Shown here piece after piece: positions 12,101 through 21,300 of a stretch of DNA of 64,000 bases. The notes under the pieces were generated by a model that saw only the letters and a list, made by a program, of their open reading frames with translations, did no database searches and had not been told where the DNA came from. The DNA is from Cladopsammia gracilis (lineage: Eukaryota; Cnidaria; Anthozoa; Scleractinia; Dendrophylliidae): assembly GCA_022457155.1 (NCBI GenBank), contig JAJGOT010000166.1, positions 1,388,501-1,452,500 of the forward strand, given 5' to 3'. Numbering within the stretch: position 1 is the first letter of the stretch; every line of letters starts with the position of its first letter. The translations under genes were made by a program, and so were the position numbers.

Positions 12101-12136
12101 CCCTACTCCAGGCACTTTATTGATGCAGTTGCCCAT
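127..12136 (-). CDS. TRPV: TRPV-type cation channel, 13 coding exons, C-terminus beyond window
   Basis: Transient receptor potential channel of the vanilloid group, a tetrameric plasma-membrane cation channel used in sensory signalling. Exons in transcript order: 12136-11867, 11082-10878, 10148-9990, 8284-8130, 6245-6099, 5238-5157, 4878-4763, 4027-3911, 3242-3132, 2397-2246, 1832-1723, 620-529, 252-127. All are bounded by AG/GT and the phases agree, giving 614 codons. Ankyrin-repeat signatures seen include [24 protein letters not shown] and [17 protein letters not shown]. Then come the pre-S1 linker, S1 ([13 protein letters not shown]), S2, S3-S4 (ending AWCYLLFFC), S5 ([11 protein letters not shown]), a pore with MTFGEFD, and S6 ([16 protein letters not shown]). 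The order matches TRPV channels, closest in feel to invertebrate Nanchung/OSM-9-type members. The last exon ends in a GT donor at 126-125 and I see no further exon in 1-124, so the tail is outside the window. The TRPV group is firm; the exact subtype is not. Confidence 0.93.
338..421. mobile_element. 84-bp hairpin MITE with 9-bp target-site duplication
   Basis: Almost fully self-complementary element beginning CAACCTCGTTCCCAGGGTC and ending with its inverse. It is flanked by direct repeats CTTCTGAAA at 329-337 and 422-430. A second copy is at 14914-14991. A 9-bp duplication is typical of Mutator-like transposons. Confidence 0.8.
734..1223. mobile_element. 490-bp near-perfect fold-back element
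   Basis: Arms of 239 bp (734-972 and 985-1223) are inverted copies with few mismatches around a 12-base spacer. Both arms carry GCAAGATGGCGGGAA near the outer end. It sits in the TRPV intron between the pore exon and the S5 exon. Confidence 0.85.
1349..1512. mobile_element. MITE with TIR CTGTTCCAGGCGTT
   Basis: Terminal inverted repeats CTGTTCCAGGCGTT and AACGCCTGGAAGAGG enclose a GC-rich, purine-skewed core. The family recurs at 9622-9762. Confidence 0.7.
2572..2818. mobile_element. MITE, CAATTGAGT family, copy 1
   Basis: Shares its body (GATTGGCTAAAAAAT, CGCGCCACTTTCC, CCAATCAGAAGTAAAATC) with 6271-6546 and 63476-63752. Only the left terminal repeat TTTCAATTGAGTATCG is clear; the right end appears deleted. 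Lies in the TRPV intron between S3/S4 and S2 exons. Confidence 0.65.
3330..3650 (+). repeat. Tandem 106-bp repeat (type A), about 3 copies
   Basis: Three degenerate units containing AATGAAAGCTACTGAGCAGT and GAGTCTGTGGATG. Same family as the arrays at 11297-11800, 15346-16075, 21225-21475 and 39350-39935. Confidence 0.75.
4344..4704 (+). mobile_element. TTAA-flanked MITE with three 88-bp monomers (type B)
   Basis: Begins TTAACCCTTCCACTCCCAGA and ends CACTCTTGGGAGTTAAAGGG with a mutated final TTGA. Between the ends are three 88-bp units, AAACCTCTTC recurring at 4441, 4529 and 4617. TTAA followed by CCC is typical of piggyBac-type termini. Confidence 0.75.
5385..5490. mobile_element. Partial GCAGCTCTTAC-type MITE
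   Basis: Carries the core AACAACACAACAATGGACCC and AATAGAGCTGCGTGATACCC shared with 37018-37168, 51450-51602 and 58174-58322. The outer ends are not preserved. Confidence 0.5.
5810..5999. mobile_element. MITE with TIR AATAGGCCATTTGCACGATG
   Basis: 190-bp element with about 30-bp inverted repeats; the core is AT-rich. The outer 12 bases, AATAGGCCATTT, are the same as those of the fold-back at 46502-46699. Confidence 0.75.
6271..6546. mobile_element. MITE, CAATTGAGT family, copy 2 (most complete)
   Basis: Inverted termini AGAGCG...TTCAATTGAGTGTCG and CGACACTCAATTGAA...CGCTCT. The body matches copies 1 and 3. It lies just upstream of the TRPV exon 6245-6099, in the intron. Confidence 0.75.
6777..7477. 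mobile_element. 700-bp TIR element with repeated GTTACAC/TTGCAAC motifs
   Basis: Inverted ends AAGGCGCTGTTACACGATGC and its complement GCACCGTGTAACAGCGCCTT. Inside, the motif pair TTGCAAC and GTTACACG recurs many times in both orientations. No coding capacity. Confidence 0.7.
7606..7810 (+). mobile_element. tRNA-derived SINE (copy 1)
   Basis: A 71-nt tRNA-like segment at 7679-7749 has a pol III A box (TAGCTCAGTGG) and B box (GGTTCGAATCC), pairing acceptor and T arms, but no U33. Flanks on both sides match those of the copy at 44310-44545. Confidence 0.7.
8938..9126 (+). repeat. 15-bp minisatellite ATGTTTAGAGTAAAC
   Basis: About a dozen units alternating AAAC and AAAG ends. Because 15 is a multiple of three the array is open and reads as [10 protein letters not shown] repeats, but nothing suggests that it is translated. 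Confidence 0.85.
9622..9762. mobile_element. MITE with TIR CCTGTTCCAGGTGTTCAGA
   Basis: Inverted ends flank a pyrimidine-rich core. Second member of the 1349-1512 family, nested inside the 8914-9889 element. Confidence 0.75.
11297..11800 (+). repeat. Tandem 106-bp repeat (type A), about 5 copies
   Basis: Units share TGACCATTCAAATGAAAGCT and GTACAAGGTGGTTCT. A variant form has an extra CTCGCAATAA. The array ends just short of the first TRPV coding exon. A lone fragment of the same repeat is at 10785-10850. Confidence 0.8.
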
Positions 12137-12166
12137 GGCCCTCTAAATGAGGACCTTTAAATTTGC
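12137..12166 (-). other. 5' UTR part of the first coding exon of the TRPV gene
   Basis: On the minus strand a pyrimidine-rich tract ending TTTCACAG stands just upstream of 12166, 30 bases before the ATG. This looks like a 3' splice site, so the start codon is probably not in the first exon, and an untranslated leader exon should lie further upstream (above 12.2 kb). I could not place it. Confidence 0.5.
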
Positions 12167-12413
12167 CTGTGAAATGAGAAAGAGAGCACTAAGAAAATCT
12201 GCAATGTGTAGCAACTAAACATGATTCGAGAAGGCACGCGAATTTTAAGTTCTCTCTGAAACATATGCCGGCAAAAAAATTTGCTACCAATGGTTTGTTC
12301 CATGTAGTTGGTACTTTACTCCTTTACTATATCTCTCTCTTCAACCATCATCTCTCTAAGATGGACGTTCAAAATTTCCGAACTTGATCGTACTGAGGAC
12401 GTTGTCTACAATA

Positions 12414-12776
12414 CATTAGGGAGCTTAAACAACGATGACGGCAACGCCAAGGAAAACGTTAATTGAAAAAAAGATTCGCGCTCTTTGCAGTTGTTCCAAT
12501 TTGTTTAGTTTGTCTTATATGACTGGGTTGTCCAGGAGCTGAATTTGAAGGGATGGCTTTCCAGTTCAAATTGAGAAAGGAAAATTAACGGTCGTGTGTT
12601 CACGTTCTCCACAAAACCTATAATTTGATCATTTGACGTTGTTATTTTGCAGGGAACGGCAGAGAAATGTACCAAAATGTAAAATCCACTTGCAGAGGCA
12701 TTGTTTTCGCTCATTAAACATATTCTTTTGTGCGTTCTCGCTGCCGTCGCCGTCGTGGTTGCGTAAGCTCCCTATT
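12414..12776. mobile_element. MITE with TIR TTAGGGAGCTTAA
   Basis: Left end TTAGGGAGCTTAAACAACGA and right end GTTGCGTAAGCTCCCTATT are inverted, with GACGGCAACG-type subterminal repeats on both sides. Located upstream of the TRPV start. Confidence 0.7.
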
Positions 12777-12867
12777 GACCGGTGTAGGGAAGGTGATAGG
12801 TTCGATTCCTGTCGGAGAGTGAGACTCAGATGTTTTTTTCTTTGTCGCAAGCTCGTGACATGGTCAA

Positions 12868-13191
12868 GCCCAACAAGGACATCGGACACCTTATTGAGAC
12901 TTACATAACGGAGTAACTGGTTGGCTTTCAGATGAGGTTAGGGGTAGCAATTTATAAGTTAAATTTAGAACTAAGCAACCAGAGAAGCTAGGTGGTACAG
13001 TGGTACGGTAGGTGATGTAAGCCTAAGCCTAGCTGAGGTCACAGGTTCAATCCTGAGTGGGGATTTTAGATTTTCTTTTTTACACTTAAAAATTTATTGA
13101 AAATAAAATTCTAATTGTCGACATGTTATATGTTATGTTATATAAGTCTCACTAAGGTGTCCGATGCCCTTCTGGACGGTATGATTTGGGC
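12868..13191. mobile_element. TIR element with tRNA-like core, copy 1
   Basis: Inverted ends containing ATCGGACACCTTATTGAGAC enclose a core with A-box-like TAGGTGGTACAGTGG (12989) and B-box-like GGTTCAATCCTG (13043). Copy 2 is at 45914-46241. A short SINE-like fragment with GGTTCGATTCC lies just before it (12785-12840). Confidence 0.7.
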
Positions 13192-14913
13192 ACACATGAT
13201 GAACATTACATCTTTATCATTAAAATTTACCATCCTCTTGGCTGGCTTTATTTATCAATACAATGAATATACATATGTCATTTCCTTATACAGTCACTGC
13301 CTAACTCACCGCACAACTGACACCTTCATCGACAACGACTTTGGCAGGTGTCCACAACAGAGAGAGAGAGAGTTATTTTCAGAAAATTTTATGCTTCAGG
13401 ACTTCAACTCCTGTGAATGTACGTAATAACGGAATGTTCGCAAAGGGGAGAGCTTTGTGACCAACTAAAATTATGCGTTCAAATGTGTTGACAAGAGGTC
13501 AGGTCAAAGCGGAAGATTTACAAGGCATTACTGTCAATATTATTTTTCTTTAGATCCAAATAATCTTTACGAGCTCTGTATTGGTCATCTGCTCAACACC
13601 ACTCTTAGTCTTTGTAAGAAATGGCTCCTAGCTCAGTTAGTGAGCTCAATATATATTCTTTTTACCGCAATTCTACGCTTCAGAACCCCGTTAAGTAAAT
13701 GGCATTTACAGCGATTACCTTCGCCAACGCAATGTTTCAGTCCAATTTGCCGCAAATCAAACACTTTAGATATTTCGAACACTCCGCACAAGAAAGCTGA
13801 AATCTTTAAAAAATAAAGACTTATGTTAACGGAAACCGGCTCCAGCCGATAATTTTAACTATCAATTTTCTTATTTATTTATTTTTTTCCCTGTTTGACT
13901 TCATGCTAACGGAAGACCTCTAAAGTCCTGTTACGTTTCGTATATTTGATTATACGCGGCCTCAAATCATGTTGTAAATTAAATGAAATTATCAGAATTG
14001 CAATAAGATGGCTTGAGCAAATCGGGAATGGCAGAGATTTTGTCGCAGTATTTAGTCATTGTCAATTGACAATGTAGTACAATTTATTGAACTTCATTCA
14101 TTGCTTTTGCTGCTGCATTAGCAAAGGGATCGGACAAAAAGACGTTTTGGCTTCATAGTGCTACGACTCGATACGACCGTGACCTTTATAAGCCAATATC
14201 GGGAGAACGTGCAAATAGTGTCCAAGGAGATATAACTGAATATAATCTGTATTTTAAAGTTTCTTACAGCACCATGCATAAGTGCATAAAACTCTACGTT
14301 AAAGCGTGCATGACTACCGAATATATTTCTTCATACTTACGGCCTTGTAAATTCAAAACCTCTGTTCTTCGACATCAGGATCGGAAAAGCTCCGAAGATT
14401 TTCCCTCGTTTTCGTTCATTCAATGTGAACCACGTTCCTTGAACAGGACCTTATTTCAGTTGTTTTTCGGTTAGCCATGCATGTTACACATTAGTAACTA
14501 GCAAACAAATGCAAAATATGCTGATTTCTCATGAATAATTGAGAATATTGCGTTACATTTGCATTTTAATGTAGGAAACAAAAGTGAATTTACGTCACTG
14601 ACTGACTACGGACAATGGAGTGAAACAAAGCGAAACTAAAAATCTCGGCGGCCATAATATAAGGATGTAAAACAACAAATATTCTGAGTACTGATTGCGA
14701 AGTTTCATATGGAGCGGCCTATTAAAAATAGCGAAAGGAATGTGCGGTTGAAAACGCCATTTAAAAAAACTCGTTGAAATTAAAAATGCGCGCAATTAAT
14801 TTTTTTTTATATTTTACTTTGCCCGAACTTTGAGAGGACAGAAGGACAGGCTTTGGATTTCATTTTCGAGAATGATTGCACTAACTTGATTGCACTAACT
14901 TTATTGCACTAAC
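13192..14913. other. Intergenic stretch with no recognised gene
   Basis: AT-rich sequence between the TRPV 5' end and the next repeats. Only short open frames are present, without splice-supported coding. It may hold the untranslated TRPV leader exon, which I could not place. Confidence 0.4.
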
Positions 14914-14991
14914 CAACCTCATTCCCAGGGTCTTCTCCTTCCCGTCCTCGCTCCAGGGGCGGGAAGAAGAGAGACCCTGGGAAAGAGGTTG
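14914..14991. mobile_element. 78-bp hairpin MITE, second copy
   Basis: Same family as 338-421, with ends CAACCTC and GAGGTTG. The flanking 9-mers TGCACTAAC and TGCATCATC agree at six of nine positions, which fits a decayed duplication. Confidence 0.75.
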
Positions 14992-15345
14992 TGCATCATC
15001 CACAGACTGTCCCACAGACTGCATTGTGCAGCATAATAAATAGAGCGTTTATTTGAACGATCACGGCTCAGAGTAAGATCATTCGTCCGGCACAGACTCA
15101 AAAAATAAATAAAACTAATAATATTTGTTTCACTGGATTTAATAAATAATTAATTATAATAAAATTAATAAAGCTACAAATCTGAGGGTCGGCAGTAACA
15201 TAATCCGCAATTCAAACAATTTTAATAAAGTGTTACAGTCAAGTAAACAAGCTGGGATCTTTTTTTTCTGATGTTTCTTTACCAAAAGAGTGGAAATCTG
15301 CATTCCCGAGGTTATAACTGAAAAAAAATCAAAGTACTGTTCAGT

Positions 15346-16075
15346 AGCATTCATTTGAATGGTCACACTTAAGGATTTCATCCACAGACTCAAAAGTTAG
15401 AACCACCTTGTACAGCATAATAAACAGTACCACAGGAAAGTACTGCTCAAGAGCTTTCATTTGAATGGTCACGCTTTAGGATTTCATCCACAGACTCAAA
15501 AGTTAGAACCACCTTGTACAGCATAATAAACAGTACCACAGGAAAGTACTGCTCAATAGCTTTCATTTGAATGATCACACTTTAGGATTTCATCCACAGA
15601 CTCCAAAGTTAGAACCACCTTGTACAGCATAATAAACAGTACCACAGGAAAGTACTGCTCAAGAGCTTTCATTTGAATGGTCACAATTTAGGATTTCATC
15701 CACAGACTCAAAAGTTAGAACCACCCTGTACAGCATAATAAACAGTACCACAGGAAAGTACTGCTCAATAGCTTTCATTTGAATGATCACAATTTAGGAT
15801 TTCATCCACAGACTCAAAAGTTAGAACCACCTTGTACAGCATAATAAACAGTACCACAGGAAAGTACTGCTCAATAGCTTTCATTTGAATGGTCACAATT
15901 TAGGATTTCATCCACAGACTCAAAAGTTAGAACCACCTTGTACAGCATAATAAACAGTACCACAGGAAAGTACTGCTCAATAGCTTCATTTGAATGGTCA
16001 CAATTTAGGATTTCATCCACAGACTCAAAAGTTAGAACCACCTTGTCCATCATTATATTAAACAGTACCACTGTA
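15346..16075 (-). repeat. Tandem 106-bp repeat (type A), about 7 copies, inverted
   Basis: The longest array of the family in the window, on the minus strand relative to 11297-11800. Units are highly similar, with CAGTACCACAGGAAAGTACT in most copies, which suggests recent amplification or conversion. Confidence 0.85.
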
Positions 16076-16115
16076 CGGGAACGTACGGGGCATATAGAAA
16101 TGAAAATTTCGCCGT

Positions 16116-16383
16116 TAAGGCTGGTTTTCAGAATGGCGACGGAGTCGGAGTCGGAGTCGGAGTCGCAAGGGCGCTTCCGACCTAGTGAAAATCGAAAATC
16201 GGAGTCATAAGCTCGACGGAATCGAAGTCGGAAGAATCAGAACGGTTCCATTTTCTTCCGATTCTGGTTATGACTCCGTAATCTTCTTCCGATTCCGTCG
16301 GTTTTATTTCAACTAGATCGTATCGCTCTGAGCTTCTGATTACGACTCCTACCCCGACTCCGTCGTTAGTGAAAAACAGCCTA
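16116..16383. mobile_element. MITE rich in GGAGTC/GACTCC motifs
   Basis: Left AGGCTGGTTTTCA with GACGGAGTCGGAGTCGG, right CCCGACTCCGTCGTTAGTG with AAACAGCCT; the termini are inverted. The core has short GAGTCG tandem units. Confidence 0.65.
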
Positions 16384-16483
16384 TATTAATTTGTTTTTTG
16401 CGTATAGGCCGATCACTGACACAATTTTTACATTTTTTAAAAGCTACGAGCCCGTAGGGCAAATGCAATTGGAAAATTTACAA

Positions 16484-16515
<32 letters not shown>

Positions 16516-16854
16516 ACATGTGATTACTTGTTAAAAATATACATAAAAAATAGAGACAAAACAAACGAAAAACAGAGTATTCCTTTTTGTGCGTGAGTTA
16601 GCAAAACAACAGTTTTGCACGTGTATTAAAAAGTTAATTAGTAAAACTACAGTTTTGCACGTGCTTTAAACTGTTAAGCCTGGTTTCGCTGATATGTCGG
16701 GAAAAAATCCCAAACGTCCCAAATTTTGCCGATATGCAGGGAAAATCGCCGATCATCGCAGACATCTGGGACGCGTCGGGAAAACAGAAAAGCTCCCGAT
16801 TTGTCTCCGACCATCCCAGATCATCGGGGATGTCTACGATTTAGTGTTTTGATA
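16384..16854. other. Intergenic repeat debris
   Basis: Contains a duplicated ACAGTTTTGCACGTG motif (16610 and 16650), a GAGCCCGTAGGGC fragment also seen in the element at 62346-62520, and TGTCGGGAAAA-type imperfect repeats. No gene supported. Confidence 0.4.
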
Positions 16855-17285
16855 AAGGTGATGTTACACGAGACCTTTTTTAACGCAACATTGTTGCGTT
16901 AAAAGTTGACACCGTGTAACAGTGTGCGGACGATTTTTAACGGACTATTTTGTTGCGGTAACATGTTACAAGTTTTTGAAGCTGATTCAAATACTCGCAA
17001 CGCAAAAATTGCGAAGAAAACCGTCCGCGCACCCAGCACCCATGTTACACGGCATCAACTTTTAGCGCAACATTGTCGCGCTAAAAGTCGTCGTTGCGAA
17101 TCGTCCCGTGTAACGTCTCCTTGCGCGACGATTCGCAACGACGATTTTTAGCGCGACAATGTTGCGCCGAATAGTTGATGCCGTGTAACATGGGCGGGCG
17201 AACGATTTCCTTGCAATTTTTGCGAAGAAAAAATCGTCCGCGCACCCATGTTACACGTCATCAACTTTTAGCGCAACAACGAGAG
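16855..17285. mobile_element. TIR element with repeated GTTACACG and AACGCAACA motifs
   Basis: GATGTTACACGAGACC at the left and a matching TTACACGTCATCAACTTTTA at the right. Between them TAGCGCAACATTGT-type motifs recur in both orientations. Style resembles the 6777-7477 element but the sequence differs. Confidence 0.55.
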
Positions 17286-18099
17286 AACTTTAGAGAGATA
17301 ACGCATATATAATGCCTCTGGATATTAAACGAAAAGATAACATTTCTGGTTTAATAGGGGAGAAAGGCATATTTTTTCTTGCTCCCAAGGACGTACGCAG
17401 GCTGGAGTAATGTGCGCTATCACGTGTTCTATGTAACACAGTTAGAAGAAGAAAGAAAAACAGAAACGAAAAATATACATTTATTTCACAAAGACAAATG
17501 TAATTTCTGACATAAGAGTGACGTAGGAGCGAACTAGTCAGAAATTATTATTCTGACGGCACGATATAGAGGCTTGCGTGTCGTCACGGGACATCTCGGG
17601 ACTATTTAAGGGCTTGGCGGGAGATATTTATCATTCCACGTCGGTAAGTCTTCTCAAACGTTGCCTTTTTTCGTTCAAGTTTTTATTTTTGTTACTTTGG
17701 GAAATGAAATGTTATACAAGTATCAAGTAATGTTATCAGTTTTAGTACCTTTGCCCCCGAGGTCCAGTGCCACTGCATCGTTATAGGGGGGTATACGTTT
17801 CCACATATTTTTCGGCCACATCTAAAGGGTGGTTTTTTAGTGGTTTTTCGTAGCTGGCGTGGCACAATTTTCTGAACTTTTGAAACATAATGTAAGTGAA
17901 ATGTAATTTAAAAAGGTCAGGAGAATAGACAGAATATGTTATTAGGATACATTCATCAGATGTCTGACTGCCTCATCCTAAATAAACTATTTCGCATTGA
18001 ATGTCTCGTGTTAGTGGAGTCAGAATAAGATGTATTTGGTTTTCCAGACATCGCTTGTGTACAGCCGGTTGTACAGCCACCCCTCCCTGACCCCTCCCC
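17286..18099. other. Intergenic stretch upstream of the large gene
   Basis: No coding signal. A GTCGGTAAGT donor-like site at 17640-17649 follows ATATTTATCATTCC and could end an untranslated leader exon, but nothing else supports that. Confidence 0.3.
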
Positions 18100-18362
18100 T
18101 CCCCGATGGGGTTTCATTCCAGATTTATTAGTCGCCAGACCTCCGCGCGCTCATATCCAAGATGGCGGCTTGGTTGAGGTTTCAGCTTTGCTTTTAAATT
18201 GAAACTGGCAAAGTTCCGTAAAACAGCGCGCTTTCAAGAGATGTTACTCGACGTTGCGATAGGTTCCCTTACAGATACTCCATTAAGGTGTAAACTGTTT
18301 CGTTTTGAGATGCTATAATTGCTGCAATCAGCTGTGAAATATCACAATTTGCAAGCACTGCA
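18100..18362 (+). promoter_or_regulatory. Promoter/5' UTR of the large RCC1-repeat gene with a YY1-like site
   Basis: A GC-richer stretch directly upstream of the first coding exon contains CCAAGATGGCGGC at 18157-18169, a good match to the YY1-type motif often found at transcription starts of TATA-less animal genes. No TATA box is apparent at a useful distance. An in-frame TGA at 18306-18308 precedes the chosen ATG with no ATG between. Confidence 0.5.
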
Positions 18363-21300
18363 ATGTCAGCTGAGAGACATTTGTTGAACGCAAGGTCGTG
18401 TTCCAGCGACAGCTTGAAACCTCAGATGGTTTTTGAACTCTTCGAATTGGTTGGCGTGTTAAGAGTTCGTCCCCGTTTATCTCAAGGGTTTTCTAAAGGT
18501 AAGTTTTAAGTTTTTTATTTAGCTGTCATTTGAAATGTATTATATTTTTATGCATATCAACTGGTTTATCCCCTTCGGCCCTTCCCCTAAAACTTTGAAG
18601 AGAAATAAACGTCCCAGGCATTCTTAGTTCTTCCCGGCCCCTGTTTACTTTGCTTCACAAGGAATATAGGAGATGCCTGCGTGCAGGTTAGCTTCCCAGG
18701 GATACAAAAAATATTTTACTATATTTTATTGGGATACAGAAAACTTAAGCGGCTAAACTGTAGAACACCCGTCCACTTATTTGCATCTCATTGAATAAGA
18801 ATGGATCCTTTTGTTTTCATATGCTTCGTTCTTTAAAACGTTTAGGGATATGTAAATAATTGGACGGGTATTCTAAAATCGCTCCGCTTAAGCTTATGTC
18901 TTTAAAACGTACACTGTGTTAAATAAAAAGACTGTGCTTTTGGTTTACAGATGACATCAAAAGATTACCATCCATTCAACAGGCTGCCTGGCATGAGGAC
19001 AACAGACATAATTTATTAGTTCTGCTTTGTAGCAATGGTAAATATATACAAATTAAAATACTGGATGCTAAAGTACTGTTTATAGAGTGTTTTCACTCAC
19101 GCGGTCTGCAAGTGTTTGCATTAGAAAAGAGTCCAATCCCCACAGGATTAGCTTGGGACACCAATATAGCCGCCGTTTTATTGTTTTGGGACACCAACAT
19201 GGCCGCCGTGACGTCATGTGAAAACACTCCATAAGTTGTGGTACTGAGTGGTGGATCTAGGGAAGTGGCCTTGGTTCCATCTTATCTTGCCAAAAATATA
19301 AGGCCCAAAGGACCAAAAAAGATTTCATTTCTAACATTTGTTTAATGTGTTTTACAATCTCTAGGTGCTTTGTTACTGAGAGGGGAGGAGAAAGGCAAAC
19401 CTGCAGTTATAAAACAAGTTTCTTGGTTTCAGGTTTGACTTTATGAAAAACTTCTCAATTTTGTAATTAAAAGTATTCCTTTGATATTTTAAAGTAAAAT
19501 TAGATGTCGATCATTTCAATTTAGTGGCTTGTCAATACAGTATACCCTGGATCTTATTCTCGTCACCTACCTGCTTGAATATGCATTAATATTTTAAGGA
19601 GAAATTATATGTTGATCGCTAAAATAAATTACATGTATTGGTGATTCCTTAGTTGATGATTGTCATTTATTGTCACCAGCTTCCTGCTTGACAATATAAT
19701 GTTGATCTACTTAAGAGAAATTACACATTGATCACTCGTGATAAAAAGCTCATTAACTCTAAAGGTGGATTTCCACTGTCGAGTAATTTTTACGTGCATA
19801 AATAAAAATAAGAGACGATGTATGAACAGCTTGCGTAAACTTTTGCGCAAGCTGTTCATATATCGTCTCTTATTATATTTACGCATGTAAAAATTATGCG
19901 ACAGTAGAAATCCAGCCTTAAAGGAAATACCCCTAGGTGGGGACTTCTCTAAGACAGACATCAGTGACTCTCTATGTAATGATTTGATTTAGTGCCAGAT
20001 ATTTACTTTTACTAACTCAAGGGAGGGTGCTTATTGAAGAAGGGGTGCTTATTTGTCTTTTGAGAAAATCATGCAAGATTGCGAATGCACTTAAATGAAC
20101 AATAGCAGAAAATGTACAATTCACATAGTCAGAGCAACGGTAGGACAACAGTAAAAACGGTTTCCATAGTCAGGATGTAACAACGTGGTAACTTTTGTTC
20201 GCATAGTCAGAACAACGGTAACTATGGTTTGCATAGTCAAAATAGAATTTGCTATAATACCTCAAGTCATCCATGTCACATTCTTCGATAAGATAGCTTT
20301 CTTTCGATGTAGCATCTTCAAGTGCTGGGGGGATATTAACAAAATAACTGGGGGGATATTAACAAAATAAGAGTGGGGATATTAACAAAATAACAGGGGG
20401 ATATTAACAAAATATCAGGGGGATATTAGCAAAATAACAGGGGGATATTAACAAAATAACAGGGGGTATTAACAAAATAACAGGGGGATATTAACAAAAT
20501 AACAGGGGGATAGTAACAAAATAACAGGGAGATATTAACAAAATAACAGGGGTCTTCCATGTCACATTCTTCGATAAGATAGCTTTCTTTCGATGTATCA
20601 TCTTCAAGTGCTGAGGGGGGAATATTAACAAAATAACTGGGGGGATATTAACGAAATAACAGTGGGGATATTAACAAAATAACAGGGGGATATTAACAAA
20701 ATATCAGGGGGATATTAACAAAATAACTGGGTGATATTAGCAAAATAACAGGGGGATATTAACAAAATAAAAGGGGAATATTAACAAAATAACAGGGGGG
20801 TATTAACAAAATAACAGGGGGATATTAACAAAATAACAGGGGGATATTAACAAATAACAGGGGGATATTAACAAAATAACAGGGAGATATTAACAAAATA
20901 ACACTCAAGGAGGGGCACTTGTTAGAAAGGGAGTGCTTATTGGAAGGAGGGTGCTAAATCAGACACCTCGATAAAACAGATAGCTGGAGCTTGTCCCAAT
21001 TGTGTCCGGCCTAGACATAGTTCCCTGTATAACTAAAAGTTCTTCTTATTTCACCAGAATCCTGCCAAGTCCATCAGAACAATAACACTAGACCCGTCAG
21101 GGGCATGGCTGGTGTGTGCATGTATGGACAGCTGTCTGTATATTGTACCTGTAGCGGGAGTAGTTAGGGTGAGGCTAAATTAAAAACAAGTTTTTATTAT
21201 TGTCTTGGTGGGATTGATTTCATTCACAGACTCAAAAATTAGAACCACCTTGCACAGCATAAAAATTTAAACAGCACCACAGGAAAGTACTGCTCAATAG

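Noticed and set aside
13115..13426. 103-codon open frame as a small gene
   Set aside because: Starts inside the right terminal repeat of a TIR element and shows no conserved features or splice context.
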